A DNA stretch of 64,000 bases from assembly GCA_949130485.1 (NCBI GenBank), contig OX422184.1, positions 75,001 to 139,000 of the forward strand, given 5' to 3'. Positions 1-10,898 of this stretch are shown here, piece after piece; position 1 is the stretch's first letter, and each line of letters starts with the position of its first letter. The translations under genes were made by a program, and so were the position numbers. The notes beneath the pieces were generated by a model. That model made no database searches, had not been told where the DNA came from, and saw nothing but the letters and a program-made list of their open reading frames with translations. Origin of the DNA: Agelas oroides (lineage: Eukaryota; Porifera; Demospongiae; Agelasida; Agelasidae).

Positions 1-101
1 TTTCCTCATGAGGTGGTGGGGGGGTCCGAACACAAGACGAGTCTGAGCATGATATTGCCTATTTGGAATCTTCCTTCCTTCCTTCTCTCTCTGCTGTGCA
101 G

Positions 102-2966
102 GTGTTGTCTGCATGGCTGAGCAGCAGGCCAAACTTTGATGAAGTCACCAGATGGTACACGGGCTGGAAGGGAATGCTGGACAGGGAAGTGCTCGGCGAA
201 CCAAGTGTGAAACGTAAGTGGACCTCACCACGTGTAATATATAGCCTCGTTCCCAGGCCTCTCCCATTTTTTTTCCTTCAGTTTGCATTCAGTATAATAC
301 ATGGAAGCGGAAGAGCGCAAAAAAAAACAGGGAAGGCCTGGGAATACCTATTACGTGAATGACGTCTGGTGGACGCGAGGTGGACGTAGGGGGGAGGTGC
401 CCGACTACAAACTTGTGTGCAATAAACCATACAGCGAGTTTCTTACCGGTGGAGTCGAGTACTGTCGATCTCATGAATGTCTGGGGTCCTGGCTATCGTT
501 GGAGCGCTCAATGATGAAGTCTAGTATGTTATTTGAACGTGGGAGAAGAAAAAAACGGGGGAGGCCTGGGAACGAGGCTACATGTAATACTCAGTTCTAC
601 AATAGGGATAACAGGATATCTAAACAATGAATATCATTATCTTCATTTGTGTTCCCCCCCCCTCAGGCCACTTTAACCAAGCCTTGGACATGATGAACCA
701 TGCTGTGGCAGGTACCTTCCAGCCTGGCGCCAGGGAGAACATTGCTTACTTCACCAGTACTGAGAGAAGGTGGGTGTTGGCCTCAGGTTCTCTGTGAGTT
801 TAGAGGTGCATAGGTGGAAGACCCACCTTTGTCGACCAACCTTCAATCAAGTTCAGTGATAGATGGTGCAACCATTCTGAAAAGAAATGCCAGTGTGTGG
901 TGCAAGGCTTTTCTCCCAAGTGGTGTACGTAGTGAAAGCAACCTCTTTTAAGATGCGAGGGTGAGAGGGATGGATAGATATATAGATAGACGGATCAGGA
1001 GGGACGGACAGATGGAAGGAGGGAGGGAATAGGAAGGACTGTTTATGGCTGGCTATGGTTTGACTTTTTCACCTGTAGGAAAACTGCTGAAGTCACTTCC
1101 GTTAGCAACCAGAGATCATGGGTGAGTGCTGTTGTAACTGTGAGAAGTCTATATCGTGAAGAATGTCCTTTGTTTCTTCCTCTGCAGAATACCTCGCTGA
1201 AGAACGCAGTCTCTGCGCCAGCTTCTCTCAGTTTCAAGGACGTTGTAGAGAGAATGGTACATGGTCGAAATATACAACTCCCCCCATTGTTTATATGCGA
1301 CCACTCTCTAGTAGAGCAAACCTCAATATCGGATACTAACCAAACTACATCCGTGGCAAGAGCGCATAAGAACAGGCAGCTGGAGTAAGAGCGTGTAACT
1401 CAGTAAAATTTGAAACCGGTCGGAATTTACCACCAGTACTAAAACTAGTAACACATACTGTGCATGCTGCGTAGACTAGTACATAAGCCATTGTTGCTAA
1501 GCACGTGACCAGGTGTTCTATTTTTAGTATGGTTCAATAATTTTTGACCGGACTATGAGCTTCTACTGGAGTTACATGCTCTTACTCTAGCTGCCGTTCT
1601 TATGTGCTCTTGTCTGTGCATGGTGAATGCTAGTGTAATAGGGGCTTTCCAAAACCACACCCCCTCCATTAAATGTTCTCCCAGCATCTTGATCTACCTA
1701 CCATAGTTAGTACTCTGTGACTGCAGACTGACTTGCAAATACCATGTTTCATTCGTTGGATATGCAGGCTTCAAGTTTGAAACTTTCAGATGGAGATTGG
1801 GGCCAGATTGGGTCCTAGCTATTAAAATCTATGTAGCGATGTCGGGGTGAAAATCAAAATTCGTTTATCACAACAACAACCTTTATTTTCGAAAAGAGCA
1901 TAAAATGGCGATTCCAACGGTACCCATATCAATGAGATTGGGTGAATACAGCAAGCCGTACGGTCTTCGAAATGTAACCGGTTTGCCAAATTTTTTCTAC
2001 GTCATTTTAGCGCAATATTCCGGTCACTACCTTTCCGGAAGCCGCTGTAAGCCCGATCAGAACGAAACTCGCTGTGAAGGATAGTCTGTACCTATTCAGT
2101 CCAATGAAGGTTGTGGCTTTTAGATATCTAGTATAATCCTTGCACTAGGCTTGATAAATGCAAACGGCATTTTGTGGCCATAAATAGTTGCATTTCCGGG
2201 GAAGTTGGAGCAAGGTTCCAATCAAAAACCTGTACCATCCCATTGGAAAACTACTCTAGTATACAGAACTGGTTGTGCTTTGTTGAATATTGAATGAAGT
2301 AACTGTGCGCAGCATCACAAAATGTCTTAATACTTCAACAATTTGCAGAAAAGTAGTGAGATGTGACAAAAAATTGTGTGTAGTTTTGATCGAGGCAGAT
2401 ATTTTTAACAAAGCTGTGCAAGGAAATATACCCAAGCCTCTAAAGAACCTCTATATCAAATTTGATGTGAATACATTAAGACATTGTGGAGAAATGGCCT
2501 GTGTAGAAGAATATTTACATACTTTTGGAAACTCTGACATCACTAATCTATGGGAAAACTGAAACTTGAGTGTGCAGATCTCAGAAACTAAACATGCTAT
2601 CCAGCCCAAATTTTCACTTCCTAATGAGTACTAAGTCATATCTAAAATTCAGGACAATCAGAGGTACTCCCCAAAAGTGGGTGGGTTTTGGAAAGCCCCT
2701 ATTAATGCCATGGGCTTTTAAAAGTTCAAGGATTTCTCACAAGTCATGTGAAATATTCTAACATTAGACAAACTATTCTTATGCATCTGTAGGCTGAGGA
2801 CAATGGCATTCTGTTCATGCCTGTACCGGGTCAGAAGAGATACGAAGGGAAAGCTCTGTACAACTTTGGCAGTGCAACAATGTACATTGACAGAGGAGTG
2901 GCGTTCGTGATGAAAGGTGGACAGTGGGCCCCTGTGTCTCTGGATGAGCTGTTGAGACTAGCCTGA
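102..2966 (+). CDS. TFIP11: TFIP11 (septin/tuftelin-interacting protein 1), last five exons; N-terminal part lies outside the window
   Basis: Five exons join in frame: 102-213, 667-769, 1079-1121, 1188-1256 and 2793-2966 (stop TGA 2964-2966), all with GT-AG introns. The peptide carries landmarks of the TFIP11/Ntr1 C-terminal (GCFC-type) region: [45 protein letters not shown], and a final exon with [18 protein letters not shown]. These align well with my recollection of animal TFIP11. Known role: a G-patch spliceosome component that works with the helicase DHX15 to disassemble the intron-lariat spliceosome in the nucleus. The G-patch and TIP_N parts would be upstream of position 1. The small exon 1079-1121 ([14 protein letters not shown]) is supported by splice sites and phase only, because this linker is poorly conserved. 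Introns 1 and 4 host miniature transposons. No clear AATAAA signal follows the stop. Confidence 0.9.
240..582. mobile_element. Foldback miniature transposon (TAGCCTCGTTCCCAGG family), copy 1
   Basis: The left end (242 onward, TAGCCTCGTTCCCAGGCCTC) and the right end (to 580) are inverted copies, followed inward by T-run and A-run respectively. It lies in TFIP11 intron 1. TGTAATA occurs just outside both ends (233-239 and 583-589), a possible target duplication if the element includes two extra bases at each end. The other copies at 7312, 46622 and 52987 show clearer 9-bp duplications. Confidence 0.7.
967..1037. repeat. Purine-rich simple repeat (GATA/GGAA-like) in TFIP11 intron 2
   Basis: Short imperfect runs of GATA and GGA(A/C) lie just upstream of the 43-nt exon. 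No function is visible. Confidence 0.6.
1357..1612. mobile_element. CAAGAGCGCATAAGAAC-family MITE, copy 1
   Basis: This 256-bp element has terminal inverted repeats of about 40 bp (CAAGAGCGCATAAGAAC at the left, its inverse ending GCTCTTG at the right). A second, about 260-bp copy lies at 34549-34808, with collinear interior sequence including GTGACC and TTTTTAGTA(C/T)GGTTCAATAA. TCCGTG and TCTGTG near the two edges may be a decayed 6-bp duplication. There is no coding capacity. It is inserted in TFIP11 intron 4. Confidence 0.85.
1638..2702. mobile_element. Non-autonomous DNA transposon of about 1.07 kb with GGGGCTTTCCAAAACC inverted ends
   Basis: ATAGGGGCTTTCCAAAACC at 1638 and its inverse GGTTTTGGAAAGCCCCTAT ending at 2702 face each other and are both flanked by TA. 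This fits a TA-targeting DNA transposon. The interior contains short ORFs (90 codons from 2290) with no recognisable transposase motif. It sits in TFIP11 intron 4. The superfamily is an inference from the TA flanks. Confidence 0.55.
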
Positions 2967-3665
2967 GAATAGTTTAGCTGATCATACTAACTCTTTCTTC
3001 TCAGTCCCTCTCTCCATCTGCTTGGCTCTTTTTGTACTGTTCCTCTTGGAGATTTATCCCAATCAAGATATCAATGTGAAAGTGTGGTTGGTTGTGTATA
3101 AAGTAGATACTGGTATTGTGTGTCAGGGGGTATTATGGGTCCACATAAATAACGTTTAACTCTAAAACTTGATGTCTATTTAGGGTATATACAAGTCATG
3201 CAGATGCCATTATAACAACATTCCAATCAAAATGTGTTTGCTATGTGGAATTTTAAAGGTTTGATTATTTTTGGGGTGCCACGTTATGAACCCTGAACAT
3301 TCTTACCAAGAAAAATGACTCAGAATAGACAGGTTGTATAATGCTAGAGTACAGTTTGAACTCATCCAGCTGAAAATGTTTCAATCAACAAAGCACCTGG
3401 TGACTCATAATACCAGCAGTGGACTGATAATACATGCAAAAGTGATTTACATCGGTTCTAACTTAGATTAGAACCACTGCCTAGGGTGGGGGGGGGGGGC
3501 TCTTTCCCCGCACGAGAGCCTGGGAACAAGGTGGGGGGTGGGGGGGATATCAATTTCATTTTATAAGTGGTATATACTCTCGGGAAAAATGTTTTAGATG
3601 CGACTGAAAAACACTGCACTAATGATTAGCAATTCGGCTTTAGCTGGCTCATAATACAAGCATCT
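2967..3665. other. TFIP11 3' flank without a recognised gene
   Basis: The stretch holds the presumed 3' UTR of TFIP11. It also has a G-rich patch (3486-3550) containing GAGCCTGGGAACAAGG, a fragment of the same family end that recurs at 7246. Nothing else is recognisable. Confidence 0.5.
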
Positions 3666-4840
3666 ACCTTTAAAAACCAAGGAAGCATTGTCGGACCTTT
3701 ACTTTTTCTGGTGTACATAAACGACCTCCCTAATAATATTGACTATGCCTCAATCTATCTATTTGCAGATGACACCAAATTCATCAAGTCCATACTTGCA
3801 AATCTTGCAAGCACTTCAGATCCTCTCCTACAGTCTGACATTGATCTACTGGTGGCGTGGTGCAAAGTATGGAAATTATCTCTAAATGCAGTCAAGTGTG
3901 CTGCTATTCGGTTCTCTCTGTCTCCCAAAACCCCACTACCATCAGTCTACCAAGTCGATGAAACCATGATTCAATTCCTTCCTTGCCACAGAGACTTAGG
4001 CATTGTTGCCTCAAGTGATCTCTCTTGGTCAAACCATTATGACCTCATCTGTTCCAAAGCCTATCGCACTCTTTACCTGATTCGTCGTTCAATATCTAGC
4101 TCATCCTCGGTTGCAACCAGGAAACAGTTATACCTATCTCTAGTAAAATCTAAACTTTCCTACTGTTCTCAACTCTGGAGACCACGGTTAATTAAAGATA
4201 TCAGAAACTTTGAAAGAATTCAACATCGTGCTACCAAGTTTATCTTGCAGGACTATTCACATGATTACAAAACCAGGCTCCTATCATTAAACCTCCTCCC
4301 TCTAATGCACTGGTATGAACTTCAGGATATGATGTTTCTTGTAAAATGCTTTAAAAATCCCATGGACAATTTAATCATTCATGATTACGTCGAGTTTGTC
4401 ACCTCCACTACACGTGCCTCCTCAAACGGCAAACTCAGACACAAGTTCTGTCGATTATCAACCCCAAAACACTTTTATTTTAACAGAATTGTGCGTTTGT
4501 GGAACCTGTTCCCTCGGATAGACCTGTCTTTATCACTCCCATCTATCAAACACCTACTTTTAAACCATTTGTGGTCAAACTTTTGCTCAAACTTTGACGC
4601 CAACAATGTATGTTCTTTTCATCTGTTGTGCCCATGCGCCAAGTGTCAACTGTAACTATCCTTGTACAAATATTTTAGTTTATGTAACAACTCTTCAGCT
4701 ACACCTGTAGTAGGTGTCAGTCTGTCAGCATGCAATGATTTGTACCATCTCTCTTTCACCAAATCTCTTATATCACCACTTACGCAATGCTGTAAAGCGA
4801 AAATAATAATAAAATTAAAAAAATAATAATAATAATACGA
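3666..4840 (+). mobile_element. 5'-truncated CR1/Jockey-like LINE (3' part of reverse transcriptase plus 3' tail)
   Basis: The frame open from about 3666 to the stop at 4653-4655 begins with NQGSIVGPLLFLVYINDLP, followed by the catalytic block YLFADDTKF (the FADD box). It then has the C-terminal SKLSYCSQLWRP and FERIQHRATKFI pattern typical of CR1/Jockey-type reverse transcriptases. Everything upstream (endonuclease and the first RT blocks) is missing, the usual 5' truncation of a LINE insertion. The 3' end carries a short UTR and a microsatellite tail of AAT/AATA repeats at 4798-4838. The frame is intact over about 330 codons, so the insertion is fairly young. It stands between TFIP11 and the next gene, in the same orientation. 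Confidence 0.9.
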
Positions 4841-4929
4841 ACACACATATGCTTCCACCCAACTCAGAGAGGCGATTCCTCAGCTGAGCACAAACCGACA
4901 CTGGAAATGATGGGGCTGGTGCATACTGG

Positions 4930-5147
4930 TCGAAACACGTCCTCCACAGTGAGTGACTTTGCATGACTGCGATTGTGCGCGGCGTACTGCCGAAATAACG
5001 CGTGCGCCGGTGCGAATTAATTATCGTCGCGCGCACGCGCGCGCAATACAACAAATGGGGTCTTTGTCTCTTTATGAAGAAGGCGGCGCGCGTACCTAGC
5101 TGTTGTCGCTGGTATTGGTGCAGTGAGATCTGTCACAGCCAGCGAAG
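4930..5147 (+). promoter_or_regulatory. CpG-dense presumed promoter / 5' UTR of the repeat-Ig gene
   Basis: CpG content rises sharply over about 4960-5160, with an alternating CG/CA tract (5027-5044) that could form Z-DNA. It ends at the ATG of the next gene. An in-frame TGA at 5124-5126 closes the frame upstream of that ATG. No TATA box is evident. The assignment rests on position and composition. Confidence 0.4.
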
Positions 5148-8100
5148 ATGCTTCCGCGCCTGTTGCTGCTTTCTGTGCTGGTAGGGAGTGTATTAATTGC
5201 GATATTGTTCTATATTTATGTTGTGTCTGTCGCGGTCCTTCATTTTGACCACCGGTTTGCAGATAGACAAGTATGCAATACAGAATGCTAGAATGGTGTT
5301 TCAGTGTAGTGAGGCGCCAAGCTGAAGGGCATTTGCTTTGCATGAATTTTACTATAGTCACACCGATAAATCACTATACGCGATGTGGGAGCGTACTGAA
5401 TCCGGCTAGACGGGAGCGCCGTACCGAACCACTATACGCGAGTAACTCTGCGCGAGTTCTACAAGTATGTATCTATGCCTATACCATTTTGCGCACGCTC
5501 TGCGCTGATCAAAATTTTCGTTGGTAATTTTTTACTTCTTGCTGTGAAGTTACTGCATTTAATTTTGAAGCCCAGTAACTATAAACGTCTCGCCTCCCTA
5601 CTCTCCATCAAACGCGAACAACCCTACAGTCTCGTTATGGGCTGACTGCGATGCCGATTGTCCTTCTCGTTGCTCCGATCAGCTGTGATGTGCCTAAGAG
5701 GGTGCAGATCAAAAAAGGGACATATTCCACTCTCAGACACTCATATTGAACTTGTAGTACACGAGGGTCGTCTACCCCTGTCATCATGAACTCTCGGCTC
5801 AACTCTGTCCTTACTTTGGAATTGTTTCTTTACACCCTTAGATTATGAGTCTTTCTTTTTTATATAACTTTCAATGAGCAAGCCCAGATTAGTATATATT
5901 TATGGAAAAAAAAAAAAAAAACTATATATGGAGTAGTCTCTAACCCTAAGTCTGATCAGCCCCAGAGCCTCTCAAAATTAATGCGTGCTGTGATTTTGTT
6001 ATGCTATTCAGCTGGCCATGATATATAATTTGGTCATGCTAATCACTGTCATGCTGTTCCGCAGGTGTTTGCCAGTGTGCTACTAGTCACAGCTGAGCAG
6101 TCACTAGATACAGGGACCGAGTATGGAGTGGAAAGGGTAAGCCTTTATGCTAAAATGAGCTGAGCGACAATTTTAATTGTAACACTCACTACAAAGCAGT
6201 GTTCAGCAGTTCATGATAGCCAAGGGTAAGGTGCTTTGGCCAGCCTGACTGTAGCAAATCTTAGTCACTGCAATAGTGTTGTCCTGACTTCAAATACAGC
6301 ATACAAATGCGTGATGTCACGTAGGCCTGGGAAGTCCATACTGTGAGAGGTGAGAGTGGTGTGGCACCATTTTTGTTGGTTTTACTGACACGTTAGGAGC
6401 ACATGGCACTACCCATTATGTACTCAGGTTGGACATTTAATTTTGTTTACGTGGCTCATTTGTGAGGTGTAATCATTCATTCATTCAATACCCAGGCTCT
6501 TGGTGGTCGGGGAGAAAGTTGTACCCATACAACTGCAATGTCACTTACTACCGCTATCTCATTCACACATTTTCTGTCTAACGATGGAATTCCTTCGATT
6601 ATGCATTCTCCTGCTCCAACGGCTAGGTACTTCTGATATGAGTACAGCACAGGCAGCCTCCTTTTGAACTTTTGCTGGGGAAAACATGTTTCTATGACTA
6701 CTGCCTGGTAAGTCTGTGTGGTGCAAAGTCAGGGTTTCATACGGGGTGCACTGAGGTTCCCCCCCAAGAAATTTGATGTCATAATTGCCTCAACAGCTAC
6801 AATAGGGAGCATAATTGAATCTGACGTTTCTTGTCCTTGCAAAACCCTAGCAGGTCCACTGACGCATGCATGCATCCTGTATCTACATTCCCTCCCCCTG
6901 TATGAAACCCTGAAAGTGTTACCATTTGTCATTCACTGTGAGTTAGCAAAGGCTGATAGTGAATCAGGGCGTGCATTTGTCATTCACTGTGACTTAGCAA
7001 AGGCTGATAGTGAATCAGGGCGTGCAAGTTGTAGTGAACTGAGCATTCTCGCTCTCTTGCTGCACAGTACATGTACCATACTATAAGTATTAGTATGCGG
7101 TATTAAAACGTCACACTATCAATCTTGTGGCTGCGTATACACACTCCCTCCCACTATTCCTTGAACAACTGTTCTGCAGTGGATAATTGCACACATACAC
7201 AAACAGTAGATACCAAGCTCTTTTTTTTTTCTCCCCGCTCACCAAGAGCCTGGGTACGAGGCTAATTTAATGTTTATCTTGCATCGTGCAGTACCAAGTG
7301 AATACCTTGAGTAGCCTCGTTCCCAGGCCTTCCCACCATCCAGTTTTTGATCATTTGCAGTATGCAAAAATGGAGGGGGAAGGCCTGGTCCATTTCATCA
7401 CGTGAATGACGTGTGGGTCCCCGATTGAAAGAACACATTTTGGCACGCGTTCTTCGTTTTGAACCAGGAGTGCTTCGCAAATGTTCGAAACTCCAGCGCT
7501 TGAGGCAGAAACTACAAGATAAGGCCTCAAGCTTGTTTTTTTCGATGGGGACTCCTCCCCCCCTCTGTCTACCTAGGTAGACACAAGGTCATTCACATGA
7601 TGAAGTGGGCCAGGCCTTCCCCCTCCATTTTGGAATACTGCAAGCGATCAAAAACTGGATGGCGGGAAGGCCTGGGAACAAGGCTACACCTTGAGTACAC
7701 TGCATAACACTGCATAACACAGCATAACACTGCATAACACTGCATAACATTTCTGTGTTCCTGCCATTCGCACGTTTTCAGGATGCAAGGCAAATTAGGA
7801 TTAACGTGGCCTTCCGATTCACCCAAACCATGGGATCATTCTTGAGTGAAAACGATATTGCACTGGTACTGCTAACTGCTCCGAGCTCTAGATCACTGGA
7901 AGTCTCTTCCAACCAACAACTCCAATACGGATCAAATACGCTACTGCTGCAATTCACGAATGGAACACTCATAGAAGAAATTTCAGATACCATCATGTTC
8001 TTGTACGTCCTAGAGCAGGGAAGTGGATCAACAGTTCCTTATATTGGGTCCGCCTCTACCCCATTACCGGGCCCCGGAACACTCTATTACGACTCAAACT

Positions 8101-10644
8101 CTGCCTTCTACTCAAGGTCACCAGGTTTCACAAATTTCGTAAACACTCAAATAAGCCAGTTCCCATTATCTGGGGTTCTGTTTGAGGTGTCACTGGATAC
8201 CCAGGGTGCTATGCAAGTGTTACGACTGACGGTACTTAATGACGAGAATCCGCCCAACATGCCACGTGGTGTTATGCAGATAACGGGGTCTTCTTCTCGT
8301 CCAATAAGCAACTTCCAGTCTGTCACATACCAAAGTAATACGATTTCAATCATGCAAGGTGGACAGCAAGTGCAGAGCTTTCCAAACATCAATACCCTTA
8401 CGACTTACACAACTGTCAGCGGAACTATTCCAATAAATGAGACATTCATGGGAAGTGCCAACGTTGGGAACACTAATAATCCGAGGGGATTCACTGGACC
8501 GGGTCAACTTATTGTTGGTGCTCAGAGGGCTTTCTACACCACTGATGGAGGCGTGATCAATAATATCCAAGACCGCACGGTCTCCCAGACAGTTCGTTTC
8601 ATGTCTATGGTTTCTGGTGGTGTAACTACAGAACTAAATCTGCAGGACCGTCTTAACATGAATCAGCAGATGATACAGCTCATTAACTCAGTCGCCATCC
8701 CTCTCAGAGGTGTAACATCTTATGAAATTAGCGGACAAGATGTCATCTTTCGAGACAGCAACAACAACGAGGTCATCCGAGCTACAGGGCGAGATCGATT
8801 TAGTACTTACTTTAACAACCAAGCAAGCAGCTTTCCGTTACCAGGATCAGACCGAACTCAACAATTACAGGGAAGCACGAGTGGCACTCTGTATTCTAAC
8901 TCAGACACTGGTGAGGTGTTCTATTCCAATGATCAATTTCTAAATCAGCGTATCGATCAGATGTTGCGTCAAGCCACCGATACCCCCCCAGCGTCAATCA
9001 CAAGTGTTCAATACAGTACGAACCCACAGGGAATCGGAAGCCTCCTCGTGAACGAGATGCCAGTCGTAACCTTAAGTGGAGCCCAAATTGTAGACATCGG
9101 ACAGACTGAGTCAATTGGCTATTCCAACCGGATGATTACAATCCGTGGGGGCCCAATGCAGCGTACATTCACGGATATTGACCAAACCTCTAGCATTGCC
9201 CCCCCAGGAACGTTCCTGGTTTTCAATATGAGTGCGGACCTCACGCTCAGGGGACCAGGGCGCCTGTACATCAACGGACCCAATGCTTTCTTTACAAATG
9301 ACAATAACCTGATCCGAAGTAACTCGGAGTTTGTGCAGAACATTCCAGCACCTCCGATACGTACATCCTCAGTGACGGATGAAGACGGGCAAACAGCTGT
9401 CATGCTTAATATAGGAGGTGAAACCTACATGACCTTGAGTAACGGCTCTCTTATCACCACAGACCCCGGTGAAGCTCTCCTCTACGCTAACAACAGGATC
9501 AGTTTTGTCAGAGCCCCTGTGAGGATCCCCCGAGGGGCCACTGTGACGTATGATTCTAATACGATCTCTTTTGGAACATCTAACATTAGTGGGATCATGA
9601 ACTTTGCTGTCCTTAACGGTCGCTTAAGTACATTTACAGGGTCAGCATCTGAGAGTTTTCCAGGCGGGGGCGACCTCTATTTTAATCCAGACACAGGATT
9701 TGCTGCTTACACCATCACTGGTGATATAACCACCACGGCTGCTGACACCATCGATGCGAGAGCTCGTACGAGACCTCCAATTGACGGTATCACACGACTG
9801 GGCGTGTTTGACAACAACCAGTTTGTTATGTATGAAGGGCGGTCACCAAGGATGATACCGGGAGGTGGATCGTTATTCATAAGTGGCAGAACTGGGTTTT
9901 ACAGCACAGATTCCACCGTTAGCCAGGAGCTTGTGCGCTCTAGCAGTCAACTTAACCCTGTCATGCCTTCCTTTATGAATGGTCAGATTGAAGTGATCTA
10001 CAACAACGTGAGTATCTACGAGTTTAACCCCGGATCAGCCACTAGAGAAATTAGGTTGCAGAACTTTGACGTATTTACATACGAAGATGGGTTCCTCTTC
10101 AACTCTATGAACCGCAATATCAGTTTTCAAGTCAGCAGTGTAACAAACTTCAATGGCATTAATGACCAACAGTTCGATAGTAGCCCAATTCCCAGGAATT
10201 TCACAGGGCCTGGGACACTGTTGATTGACACACAAAATGGAATGGCGTTTTTCACCAACGTTCCTGGGACTGCTAACATTATTCGTGGGGCTAGAAGGAG
10301 AGTAATGGACACCTTCCGACCTCCTGTGATTGAAAGACCAGCGAGCCCAAGGTTTGCCACCAAGTACCCTACAGCGACGGCACAGTTTGGACAGGCCGTG
10401 AGTGTTTACGAAGGAGCAAGACTAACACTCCAATGCAGGGTATCGGTTGGCAATCCACGTCCAACAATCACATTTTTCCGTAATGGTATCCCAATTGATA
10501 GTAATAACACGTCATATATGATTGAGAACAGCAACCTTACAATCAGCTCCGCCATGTTGGGCGATACGGCACGTTACACCTGTCGTGCCCAGAACGATCT
10601 AGGAACAGAAGAAGCCTCTACCGACCTCACAGTTCGCCGGGGAG
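5148..10644 (+). CDS. Membrane-anchored or secreted multi-repeat protein with an I-set Ig domain; 3' exons missing
   Basis: Three exons join in phase: 5148-5270 (41 codons), 6065-6136 (24 codons, acceptor TTCCGCAG, donor GTAAGC) and 7782-10644 (954 codons plus one base, donor GTGAGT). The ATG has A at -3 and an in-frame stop just upstream. Residues 4-30 are strongly hydrophobic (LLLLSVLVGSVLIAIL onward), a signal peptide or type II anchor. The large exon contains at least eight copies of a motif like GPGxLYxxxxxAFYT (near 8067, 8492, 8875, 9250, 9466, 9661, 9859 and 10201), spaced about 65 or 125 residues. An I-set Ig domain follows (about 10350-10638) with both cysteines (LTLQCRV and ARYTCRAQN). 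The family is unknown to me. The architecture suggests an adhesion or extracellular-matrix protein. A further intron begins at 10645 and runs into the gap. Confidence 0.75.
6490..7030. repeat. Dispersed repeat, copy 1 (partner at 56350-56700)
   Basis: Blocks such as AACGATGGA, GGCTAGGTACT, TTGCTGGGGAAA and CTACTGCCTG occur in the same order here and at 56350-56700, and both end in a GTTAGCAAA...GATAG...AATCAGGGCG block. It lies in intron 2 of the repeat-Ig gene and is probably an unclassified transposon relic. Here the last block is duplicated in tandem: 6923-6973 and 6974-7024, 51 bp each, nearly identical. Confidence 0.65.
7312..7686. mobile_element. Foldback miniature transposon (TAGCCTCGTTCCCAGG family), copy 2
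   Basis: Long inverted arms of about 100 bp (7312-7410 and 7588-7686) differ at only a few positions. They contain TCCAGTTTTTGATC and AATGGAGGGGGAAGGCCTGG blocks. Flanking sequences TACCTTGAG (7303-7311) and CACCTTGAG (7687-7695) form a 9-bp target duplication with one mismatch. It lies in intron 2 of the repeat-Ig gene. Nine-base duplications with long inverted ends are typical of Mutator-like elements. Confidence 0.85.
7698..7747. repeat. Five tandem copies of CACTGCATAA
   Basis: The decamer repeats five times with one substitution in the third copy. It lies directly beside the foldback element and about 35 bp upstream of the big exon of the repeat-Ig gene. Confidence 0.9.
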
Positions 10645-10662
10645 GTGAGTTGCTGTGTCACA

Positions 10663-10736
10663 TAGCCTTCTTCCCATGCAGGCCTTCCAATAGTCCCTTT
10701 TCGATTGCTCACAGTATGCAAAAACAGAGGAGGGGG
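10663..10736. mobile_element. Truncated end of a TAGCCTCGTTCCCAGG-family foldback
   Basis: The segment resembles the left arm at 7312: TAGCC, CAGGCCTTCC, GATTGCTCACAGTATGCAAAAA and GAGGGGGAAGG in order, with substitutions. It then merges into the G-rich microsatellite. It lies just inside the intron after the Ig exon. Confidence 0.6.
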
Positions 10737-10898
10737 AAGGGGGGAAGGGGGGAAGGGGGGGAAGGGGGGAAGGGGGGAAGGGGGGAAGGGGGGAAGGGGG
10801 GAAGGGGGGAAGGGGGGAAGGGGGGAAGGGGGGGAAGGGGGGAAGGGGGGAAGGGGGGAAGGGGGGAAGGGGGGGAGGGGAGAGGAGGAAGGGGGAGA
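10737..10898. repeat. (GGGGGGAA)n microsatellite ending at the assembly gap
   Basis: About 160 bp of near-perfect GGGGGGAA octamers follow the GGGGGAAGG motif of the transposon arm and run straight into the Ns. Such a tract is hard to sequence and probably caused the contig to end here. Confidence 0.95.

Noticed and set aside
7755..7781. Use of the ATG at 7755 as the start of the repeat-Ig protein
   Set aside because: An acceptor (TTTTCAG) at 7775-7781 in phase with two upstream exons explains the frame better. The 27 bases before it are intron, next to a decamer repeat.
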